Made by a program: the position numbers and the translations under genes. This document shows positions 57,409-64,000 of a stretch of DNA of 64,000 bases, piece by piece. The notes beneath the pieces are model-generated. The model saw nothing but the letters and a program-made list of their open reading frames with translations. It was not told where the DNA came from and ran no database searches. Where the stretch lies: positions 124,001-188,000 of the forward strand of contig NZ_JAJQTQ010000003.1 in NCBI RefSeq assembly GCF_029081005.1, given 5' to 3'. This DNA is from Halomonas elongata. GTDB taxonomy: Bacteria > Pseudomonadota > Gammaproteobacteria > Pseudomonadales > Halomonadaceae. Numbering within the stretch: position 1 is the stretch's first letter; each line of letters begins with the position of its first letter.

Positions 57409-59841
57409 ATGAGCGACGACAACGATCAAGGTTTCGAACAGGATGGCCTGGAGTGGGTCCAGGCCGACGAGAACGATGAGGCATTCCAGCCCGGCGGGTC
57501 AGGCCATGCCGTGGTTCCGGCCAGTGACAGCCTGCCCGAACGGGTCTATCTGCTGCCGATCCACAATCGTCCCTTCTTCCCCGCCCAGGTCCAGCCGCTG
57601 GTGATCAATCGCGAGCGTTGGGAGGAAACCATTAGCCGCGTCGGCAATACGCCACACCAGATGGTGGGGTTGGCCTTCGTCGGCGAAACCGGGGTCGAAG
57701 AGCTCGGCCATGAGGACTTTCCCGTGGTCGGCACCGCGGTCAAGGTACACAAGCTGCAGGGCGAGGAATCGCAGCTGCAGTTCATCGCACAAGGGATGCG
57801 TCGTTTCCGCATTCAGCGCTGGCTGTCCAAGGAGCCGCCGTATCTGGTCGAGGTGAGCTACCCCCGCGAGCCGGTCGACGCCGAGGACGACGAGACCCGC
57901 GCCTACGCCATGTCGCTGATCAACGGCATCAAGGAGCTGTTGCCGATCAATCCGCTCTATGGTGAGGAGCTCAAGCATTATCTCAATCGCTTCAGCCCTC
58001 ACGAGCCGGGGCCGTTGACCGACTTCGCCGCGGCCATCACCTCGGCCAAGGGGCCGGAGTTGCAGGATGTGCTGGCCACGTTGCCGGTGATCGAGCGCAT
58101 GCAGAAGGTATTGCCGTTGCTGCGCAAGGAGATCGATGTCGCTCAGTTGCAGAGCGAGATCAGCGAGCAGGTCAACGCCCAGATGCAGGAGCGCCAGCGG
58201 GAGTTCTTCCTGCGCGAGCAGCTCAAGGTGATCCAGCGGGAACTGGGCATTTCCAAGGATGACCGCGAGAATGATGTCGATACCTTCCGGGCGCGGCTGA
58301 CCGACAAGGTGGTGCCCGAGCGGGCCATGGAGCGCATCAATGACGAGCTGGACAAGCTCTCCGTGCTGGAGACCGGCTCGCCGGAGTATGGCACCACGCG
58401 TCACTATCTCGACTGGCTGACCTCGCTGCCGTGGGGCGTCACCAGCGATGACCAGCTCGATCTGGCGCATGCCAGGAAGGTGCTGGATCGCGACCACGAT
58501 GGCCTCAAGGACGTCAAGGAACGCATCGTCGAATTCCTCGCCGAGGGCACCTTCAAGGGAGATGTCGGTGGTTCCATCCTGCTGCTGGTCGGTCCTCCGG
58601 GGGTCGGCAAGACCTCGGTGGGGCGCTCCATCGCCGAGGCTCTGGGTCGCCAGTTCTATCGCTTCTCGGTGGGCGGCATGCGCGACGAGGCCGAGATCAA
58701 GGGCCACCGGCGGACCTATGTGGGCGCCATGCCCGGGAAGCTGGTCCAGGCGATCAAGGAGGTCGAGGTCGAGAATCCGGTGATCATGCTCGATGAGGTC
58801 GACAAGATGGGGCAGTCCTTCCAGGGCGACCCCGCCTCGGCGCTGCTCGAGGTGCTCGATCCGGAACAGAATGTCGATTTCCTCGACCACTATCTGGATG
58901 TTCGACTCGATCTCTCCAAGGTGTTGTTCGTCTGCACCGCCAATACCCTGGATTCACTGCCTCCCGCCTTGCTCGACCGCATGGAGCAGATCCGCCTCTC
59001 CGGTTATATCGCCGAGGAGAAGATGGCGATCGCCAAGCACCACCTCTGGCCCAAGCTGCTGAAACGCGATCATATCCCCAAGAAGCGCATCAACCTCACC
59101 GATGCGGCCCTGCGTCAGGTCATCGAGGGGTATGCGCGCGAGGCGGGGGTGCGCCAGCTCGAGAAGCAGCTGCACCGCATCGTGCGCAAGGCGGCGGTCA
59201 AGCTGCTCGAGAATGGCCAGCAGACGATCAAGGTCTCGGTGAAAAATCTCGAGGAATTCCTCGGGGCGCCGACCTTCCGCAAGGAAAAGGTCATGAAAGG
59301 CGAGGGGGTGGTCACCGGCCTGGCCTGGACGGCCATGGGGGGCGCGACCCTCTCCGTGGAAGCCGGCAAGGTGCATGCCCTGGATCGCGGCTTCAAGCTG
59401 ACCGGCCAGCTCGGCGAGGTGATGAAGGAGTCGGCCAATATCGCCTACAGCTATGTGCTGGGCCATCTCGGCGACTACGGCGCCGAGCCGGACTTCTTCG
59501 ACTCGGCCTTCGTGCACCTGCATGTGCCCGAAGGCGCCACCCCCAAGGACGGGCCGTCGGCCGGCGTGACCATGACCACGGCGTTGCTGTCCCTGGCGCG
59601 GCACGAGCCCATCGACAGGCCGTTGGCCATGACCGGCGAACTGACCCTTACGGGCCAGGTACTGCCGGTCGGCGGGATCCGCGAGAAGATCATCGCCGCC
59701 CGGCGCAGCGAGATCTTCGAGGTGATCCTGCCCGATGCCAATCGTCGCGACTACGAGGAACTGCCGGATTACCTGCGCGATGGGGTGACGGTGCACTTCG
59801 CCAGTCATTACCGTGACGTGGCCAAGGTGGTGTTCGATTAG
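57409..59841 (+). CDS. Lon-type ATP-dependent protease, AsrA-like second Lon
   Basis: 810 residues. N-terminal substrate domain (RVYLLPIHNRPFFPAQVQPL), coiled middle (QEREREFFLREQLKVIQREL-like), AAA+ module (GPPGVGKTSVGRSIAEALGR, LDEVDKMGQSFQGDPASALL) and a C-terminal Ser-Lys protease domain (PKDGPSAGVTMTTALLSLA; Lys in GGIREKIIAARRSE). The IHNRPFFPAQ start and acidic N-terminal tail fit AsrA, the alternative Lon of Pseudomonas linked to heat shock, rather than housekeeping Lon beside clpX. ATG 57409 preferred; 57361 is unlikely. Confidence 0.9.
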   Translation: MSDDNDQGFEQDGLEWVQADENDEAFQPGGSGHAVVPASDSLPERVYLLPIHNRPFFPAQVQPLVINRERWEETISRVGNTPHQMVGLAFVGETGVEELGHEDFPVVGTAVKVHKLQGEESQLQFIAQGMRRFRIQRWLSKEPPYLVEVSYPREPVDAEDDETRAYAMSLINGIKELLPINPLYGEELKHYLNRFSPHEPGPLTDFAAAITSAKGPELQDVLATLPVIERMQKVLPLLRKEIDVAQLQSEISEQVNAQMQERQREFFLREQLKVIQRELGISKDDRENDVDTFRARLTDKVVPERAMERINDELDKLSVLETGSPEYGTTRHYLDWLTSLPWGVTSDDQLDLAHARKVLDRDHDGLKDVKERIVEFLAEGTFKGDVGGSILLLVGPPGVGKTSVGRSIAEALGRQFYRFSVGGMRDEAEIKGHRRTYVGAMPGKLVQAIKEVEVENPVIMLDEVDKMGQSFQGDPASALLEVLDPEQNVDFLDHYLDVRLDLSKVLFVCTANTLDSLPPALLDRMEQIRLSGYIAEEKMAIAKHHLWPKLLKRDHIPKKRINLTDAALRQVIEGYAREAGVRQLEKQLHRIVRKAAVKLLENGQQTIKVSVKNLEEFLGAPTFRKEKVMKGEGVVTGLAWTAMGGATLSVEAGKVHALDRGFKLTGQLGEVMKESANIAYSYVLGHLGDYGAEPDFFDSAFVHLHVPEGATPKDGPSAGVTMTTALLSLARHEPIDRPLAMTGELTLTGQVLPVGGIREKIIAARRSEIFEVILPDANRRDYEELPDYLRDGVTVHFASHYRDVAKVVFD

Positions 59842-59849
59842 TCGGTAAC

Positions 59850-59884
59850 GAGCTTCGAGATGCGAGATGCGAGATGCGAGTAGT
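59850..59884. repeat. 7-bp repeat cluster between lon-type gene and bepA
   Basis: GAGCTTC, then three exact GAGATGC (59857-59877), then GAGTAGT. Same seven-base period and GAGxxxx style as the array at 31048-31166, again in a gap between two converging 3' ends. Confidence 0.8.
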
Positions 59885-59907
59885 GGGGTAGCCTGATACT
59901 CGTCGCT

Positions 59908-61362
59908 CTAACGAAAGTCTTCCATCGTATCCCGGTAATCGATGAAGGCGTCACGGCGCTGCTCGATTCGGGCGATGGCATTGGCGTCGCCGGCTTGTTC
60001 GGCGACGTCCTTGGCGATCTCCAGCTGTTCGATGCCCCGGTCGATGCGGCCGGTGAGCTGGAGCTGTTCGGCTCGGGCGAGGTGCCCCCAGGCCTTGCGG
60101 TCGCTGTGGCCGGCGGCCTCGGCGAGCAGGGCGAAGACCTGGGGATCTTCCGAATGCTGCCCGGCCAGATCGTGCAACACGCGGTAGGCCGCATCGGGGT
60201 CGCGTTGGAGCAAGGCTTCCCCCAGCACCAGCGTGGTGGGCGCATAGCCCGGCATCAGGCGCAATTGCCGTCGGCTGCGTGAAATGGCGTCGTCGATGCG
60301 GCCGGCCTCCAGTGCGACCTGTGCCGCCGTGGCGGGCAGCATCGCCAGGTCGGGATGCTGGCGTGCCAGGGCGTCCAGGGTGTCCAGCGCCTCGCCGGTG
60401 CGTCCCTGTTCGGCATCGATCAGCGCCCGAAGGTAGCGTCGGGCGTCCTCGGGGGCCGAATCGCGGGCCTGGAGAGTGGCGGCCTGATCGGGATCCCGGT
60501 CATGAATGGCCACCAGGGCCCTGGCTCTCACCAGTTGATATTCGAGGCTTTCCCCGCGAGTGGCATCGACAGCCATCTGATCGACTCGCCCCTGGGCGTC
60601 GCTGATGCGTGATTCCGTTACCGGGTGGGTCAGCAGGAATTCCGGCGGGTTGCCGCCCTGCAGGGCGATCATGCGCTGCATGGTGCGAAACATGTCGACC
60701 ATGGCTTGAGGATCGTAACCGGCGCCTGCCATGGTCTGCAGACCGGCACGATCGGCTTCGTGCTCGAAGCGCCGCGAATAGGCCAGTTGATCCTGAATGA
60801 AGGCGGCCTGGGAGCCCATGGCGGCGGCGATGCCGGCGTCTCCGCCACCACTGGCGGCGATCAGCATGCCGGCCAGCATGGCGGCCATGGCGGGAATCTG
60901 GGTCTGCTCGGCACGCGCCTTGCCACGGGCATAATGGCGTTGCGACAAGTGGCCGAGCTCGTGGGCGATCACCGAGACCATTGGGGCTTCCTGGTCGGAG
61001 AAGGCGAACAGGCCGGCGTTGATGCCGATGACGCCGCCGGGCACGGCGAAGGCATTGAGCTGGTCGCTGGCGACCAGCGTGCTGATCGGGTGGATGCCGT
61101 CGAGCGAGCTGTAGGGCAGCAGACGTGCTACCAGGGAGTCCACGTATGCCTGGGTGATGGGATCCTGCCAGATGGGCGCACGAGCGCGAAACTGGCGCAG
61201 CCAGGCGCGGCCGAGTCGAACTTCCTCACCACTGACGGCCTGAGTATCGCCACTGACCAGGCTGGGCAGCTCGGGCGGCTCGAGGTCGAGGGCAGCGCCC
61301 GGGGTCGCCAGTGCCAGGCACAGGGCCGCGATGCCGAGGCAGGTTAGGGGTCGACGTTGCAT
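59908..61362 (-). CDS. bepA: BepA-like M48 metalloprotease with TPR domain
   Basis: Periplasmic protease/chaperone for outer-membrane protein quality control. 484 residues: signal peptide (CLGIAALCLALATPGAALDL), M48 domain with zinc motif VIAHELGHLSQRH and the third ligand in FEHEADRAG, then C-terminal TPR helices (about 310-484). ATG 61362 gives MQRRPLTCLG; the long frame upstream is not coding. Converges on the lon-type gene. Confidence 0.92.
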   Translation of the reverse strand: MQRRPLTCLGIAALCLALATPGAALDLEPPELPSLVSGDTQAVSGEEVRLGRAWLRQFRARAPIWQDPITQAYVDSLVARLLPYSSLDGIHPISTLVASDQLNAFAVPGGVIGINAGLFAFSDQEAPMVSVIAHELGHLSQRHYARGKARAEQTQIPAMAAMLAGMLIAASGGGDAGIAAAMGSQAAFIQDQLAYSRRFEHEADRAGLQTMAGAGYDPQAMVDMFRTMQRMIALQGGNPPEFLLTHPVTESRISDAQGRVDQMAVDATRGESLEYQLVRARALVAIHDRDPDQAATLQARDSAPEDARRYLRALIDAEQGRTGEALDTLDALARQHPDLAMLPATAAQVALEAGRIDDAISRSRRQLRLMPGYAPTTLVLGEALLQRDPDAAYRVLHDLAGQHSEDPQVFALLAEAAGHSDRKAWGHLARAEQLQLTGRIDRGIEQLEIAKDVAEQAGDANAIARIEQRRDAFIDYRDTMEDFR

Positions 61363-61504
61363 GGCTTCCTCGTCACGGAACAGGGGGAGGCGCTCATCAT
61401 CCGACATTGATTCAGTCGACAAAGTGCCTTTAAATCCCAAGAGTTCATGTCGGAGGCGCGCCTCTGCCGATCCGGCATGCCCAAGCATTCTCCCGGGAGA
61501 CAAC

Positions 61505-61753
61505 ATGACTGTGCAACCCGACGATGTGCTCGACGCACGTGGTCTTCCCTGTCCGTTACCCTTGCTCAAGGCCAAGCAGGCTCTGGCCCGACTGGCGCCG
61601 GGAGAGCTGCTGGAAGTGATGGCGACCGATGGGGGGTCCTGGCGAGACTTCGAAACCTTCATCGCGCAGAGTGGCCATGAGATGCCGGCTCGCGAGGAAC
61701 GCGGCGACGTCTATCACTACTGGATCCGCAAGGCGGGGGAGCGCGCTCGATGA
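61505..61753 (+). CDS. TusA-family sulfurtransferase
   Basis: 82-residue sulfur-carrier protein. LDARGLPCPLPLLKAKQAL with the active Cys at residue 16, followed by ELLEVMATDGGSWRDFETF. May be a TusA paralogue (YeeD/SirA type) rather than the tRNA 2-thiouridine TusA. GGGAGA precedes the ATG. ATGA overlap with the permease gene is common in this family pair. Confidence 0.9.
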   Translation: MTVQPDDVLDARGLPCPLPLLKAKQALARLAPGELLEVMATDGGSWRDFETFIAQSGHEMPAREERGDVYHYWIRKAGERAR

Positions 61754-62868
61754 CCCTGAGGTCGCTGCTTCGAGGCTGGATGGAGCGTTATTTCTCCGAC
61801 GAGGAAGCCGTCATCCTGCTGCTGGTGCTGGTCCTGGGCTTCGCCGTGGTGATCTGGCTGGGGCAGATGCTGGCCCCTTTCCTGACCTCGCTGGTCATCG
61901 CCTTCCTGCTCCAGGGAGCGGTCAATGGCCTGACGCGTCGGCGGGTGCCTCACTTGCTGGCGGTGTTGCTGGTGTTTCTCGGCTTTCTCGGCGTGCTGCT
62001 GGCGATGGCGCTGATCCTGATGCCGTTGATCTGGAACCAGTTGGTCAACCTGCTGCAGGAAACCCCTCGGATGTTCGCCAGTGGGCAGTCTCTGCTCGAT
62101 GATCTCCAGGCCCGCTATCCGCAGCTGGTGACGCCGGACCAGATTCAGTCCTGGATCGGCATGGCCGGCCGCGAGATGACCCAGCTTGGCCAGCGTGCGC
62201 TGTCGCTGTCGCTGTCGTCGCTCGGTAACGTGCTGTCGCTGATCATCTATCTGGTGCTGGTGCCGATCCTGGTGTTTTTCATGCTCAAGGATCGTGACCG
62301 TCTGGTGGGCTTCACGGTGTCGCTGTTGCCGCAACGCCGTGAGTTGATGACACGCATCTGGCACGAAATGGACGACCAGATCGCCAACTATGTACGCGGC
62401 AAGTTCATCGAGATCATCATCGTCGGCAGTGTGGCCTTCTTCACCTTCATCTGCTTCGGCCTGCCGTATTCGGCATTGCTGGCCGTGCTGGTAGGGCTCT
62501 CGGTGCTGGTCCCCTATATCGGGGCGGCCGTGGCCACGCTGCCAGTGGCGGCCGTCGCGGGCTTTCATTTCGGTATCAGCGAGCAGTTTGCCTATGTGCT
62601 GATTGCCTATGGCGTCATCCAGGCGCTGGATGGCAATGTCCTGGTGCCGGTGCTGTTCTCCGAGGCGGTCAACTTGCACCCGGTCTCGATCATCCTGGCG
62701 GTGCTGTTCTTCGGCGGTATCTGGGGGTTCTGGGGAATCTTCTTCGCCATTCCGCTGGCGACGCTGCTCAAGGCGCTGGTCTATGCCTGGCCGAGGGGGA
62801 TCCAGCAGCGCCGCGAAGAAGTGTCGGCGGAGGAGCCCGTCGAGACCGGTGAAGGTATCGACGGGTAA
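61750..62868 (+). CDS. AI-2E family (PerM/UPF0118) membrane transporter
   Basis: 372 residues with about eight membrane helices, including FAVVIWLGQMLAPFLTSLVI, LLAVLVGLSVLVPYIGAAVA and the C-terminal VHPVSIILAVLFFGGIWGFW-like segment (NLHPVSIILAVLFFGG). Members have been linked to autoinducer-2 export or Na+/H+ exchange; in a halophile the latter is attractive, but substrate is unknown. Confidence 0.9.
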   Translation: MTLRSLLRGWMERYFSDEEAVILLLVLVLGFAVVIWLGQMLAPFLTSLVIAFLLQGAVNGLTRRRVPHLLAVLLVFLGFLGVLLAMALILMPLIWNQLVNLLQETPRMFASGQSLLDDLQARYPQLVTPDQIQSWIGMAGREMTQLGQRALSLSLSSLGNVLSLIIYLVLVPILVFFMLKDRDRLVGFTVSLLPQRRELMTRIWHEMDDQIANYVRGKFIEIIIVGSVAFFTFICFGLPYSALLAVLVGLSVLVPYIGAAVATLPVAAVAGFHFGISEQFAYVLIAYGVIQALDGNVLVPVLFSEAVNLHPVSIILAVLFFGGIWGFWGIFFAIPLATLLKALVYAWPRGIQQRREEVSAEEPVETGEGIDG

Positions 62869-62887
62869 GAGCCGCCGGGTCCGGACG

Positions 62888-63364
62888 TCACTCGCCGGCG
62901 TGCAGTGCCCGGGCGGCTTCCAGGACCTCGGCCACATGGCCCTTGACCTTGACGCCTCGCCATTCCCGGGCGAGATTGCCCTCGACGTCGATCAGGAAGG
63001 TGCTCCGCTCGATCCCCAGGTGTTCCTTGCCGTACAGCTTCTTGAGCTTGATGACATCGAACAGCCGGCAGACGGCTTCATCCTTGTCGGAGATCAGCGG
63101 GAAGTTGAAGTCCTGCTTGGCCTTGAAGTTTTCCTGGGCGCGGATGCCATCCCGGGAGATACCGATGACCACCGTGTTGGCGGCATCGAACGACGTCTTG
63201 TTGTCGCGGAAGTCGCCACCCTCGGTGGTGCAGCCGGGGGTGCTGGCCTTGGGGTAAAAGTAGATCACGACCTGCTTGCCGCGCAGTTCCGACAGCGTCA
63301 GTCGGGTGTCGCCGGTGGCGGTCGCGGTGAAGTCGGGAACTGGCTGACCGAGGGTGAGGCTCAT
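62888..63364 (-). CDS. bcp: Thioredoxin-dependent peroxiredoxin (Bcp/PrxQ)
   Basis: 158-residue thiol peroxidase. Peroxidatic Cys45 in KASTPGCTTEGGDF; the resolving Cys five residues later, present in E. coli Bcp, is Gly50 here, while another Cys (about 99, AVCRLFDV) could serve or the enzyme may act as 1-Cys. Divergent from dapA, as in Pseudomonas neighbourhoods. Confidence 0.95.
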   Translation of the reverse strand: MSLTLGQPVPDFTATATGDTRLTLSELRGKQVVIYFYPKASTPGCTTEGGDFRDNKTSFDAANTVVIGISRDGIRAQENFKAKQDFNFPLISDKDEAVCRLFDVIKLKKLYGKEHLGIERSTFLIDVEGNLAREWRGVKVKGHVAEVLEAARALHAGE

Positions 63365-63548
63365 GGCGTCTCCTGGGCTGGTGAGGAAATGGGGCCCTGA
63401 TTACACGCAACCTCGCACGAACTGTAAAGTCGTCGCTGTACAGGCCCTGACGCCCTGAGTACCATTTGACCCTTGGCGGCGAGACATCGACCGGGCGCGA
63501 GCCCGCAGAGGCCGCGTATATCAGGCAGGCCGGGAGGATGAGTAGAGG

Positions 63549-64000
63549 ATGATCACGGGTAGCATCGTCGCGCTGGCGACACCGATGAAAGTCAATGGCG
63601 ATATCGACTGGGAGGCGCTGCGCCGCCTGGTTCATTTCCATCTCGACAACGGGACCGACGCCATCGTCGCGGCGGGCACCACCGGTGAACCGACGACCAT
63701 GTCGTTCGCCGAGCACTTCGACGTGATTCGCGCCGTGGTGGAGGAGGTCGGTGGCCGTATTCCGGTGATTGCCGGTACCGGTTCCAACAACACCACCGAG
63801 GCGGTGGAACTGACCCGCTATGCCAAGGAGGTCGGAGCCGACTATTGCCTCACCGTGGCGCCCTACTATAACAAGCCGACCCAGGAAGGCCTCTATCAGC
63901 ACTTCAAGGCCATTGCCGAGACCAGCGACTTGCCGGTGATTCTCTACAATGTGCCGGGTCGCACTTGCTCCGATATCTATAACGAGACGGTGCTGCGCCT
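63549..64000 (+). CDS. dapA: 4-hydroxy-tetrahydrodipicolinate synthase (partial, 3' end outside)
   Basis: First 150 codons of DapA, the lysine/diaminopimelate branch aldol enzyme. [20 protein letters not shown], the pyruvate-binding [27 protein letters not shown], and [16 protein letters not shown] with VPGRT are visible; the Schiff-base Lys lies beyond the window. GAGTAGAGG precedes the ATG. Confidence 0.96.
   Translation, partial: MITGSIVALATPMKVNGDIDWEALRRLVHFHLDNGTDAIVAAGTTGEPTTMSFAEHFDVIRAVVEEVGGRIPVIAGTGSNNTTEAVELTRYAKEVGADYCLTVAPYYNKPTQEGLYQHFKAIAETSDLPVILYNVPGRTCSDIYNETVLR

Overview
The window looks like a chromosome segment of a halophilic gammaproteobacterium of the Halomonas type (Halomonadaceae). 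The basis is the combination of a complete HexR-controlled Entner-Doudoroff locus, the surE-pcm-nlpD-rpoS and nrdR-rib-nusB-thiL-pgpA housekeeping blocks, GC-rich coding sequence with many Asp/Glu-rich proteins, and a 97-bp nested palindromic intergenic repeat of a kind I associate with Halomonas. The genus is an inference; no search was run.

Layout. (1) 1-9.4 kb: sugar catabolism. hexR faces zwf-pgl-eda, and edd-glk-mutarotase-sugar kinase run on the minus strand. Together they take glucose or fructose to pyruvate and glyceraldehyde-3-phosphate, with HexR-like operators before zwf and edd. (2) 9.6-18.6 kb: a FemAB-like acyltransferase gene, then the most interesting part, a VpsR-type sigma-54 activator followed by a near-consensus -24/-12 promoter and seven co-directional genes for exported proteins. 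Two carry amyloid-type GN-I-G-V-N-x-A-A-G repeats, one is a C39-like cysteine protease with a signal peptide, and the last is an outer-membrane beta-barrel. This parallels the Pseudomonas Fap functional-amyloid operon but is divergent and has an extra gene. (3) 18.6-31 kb: housekeeping (ftsB, ispD, ispF, truD, surE, pcm, a DUF368 undecaprenyl-phosphate translocase, nlpD, rpoS, alr, lpxL, ettA). (4) 31-39 kb: an EamA permease, tesA facing a YbbA/YbbP-like ABC system, an unrecognised large periplasmic protein, and glyA. (5) 39.7-50 kb: a surface polysaccharide locus. A TPR-permease fusion and a short ATPase form an ABC exporter. Glycosyltransferases, UDP-galactopyranose mutase, a polyprenyl-phosphate sugar transferase and galE suggest a galactofuranose-containing glycan. 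Its first 5.6 kb are visibly AT-richer than the surroundings and hold a sulfotransferase-like gene broken by an in-frame stop. (6) 50-64 kb: nrdR, riboflavin genes (ribE absent, RibA half of RibBA degenerate), nusB, thiL, pgpA, a second-type Lon protease, BepA-like M48 protease, TusA-like protein, AI-2E family permease, bcp, and the start of dapA.

Three intergenic sites carry DNA repeats with a 7-bp period, and two carry the same 97-bp palindromic element, so short intergenic repeats are a recurring feature of this genome. No rRNA, tRNA, CRISPR array, insertion sequence or prophage was seen.
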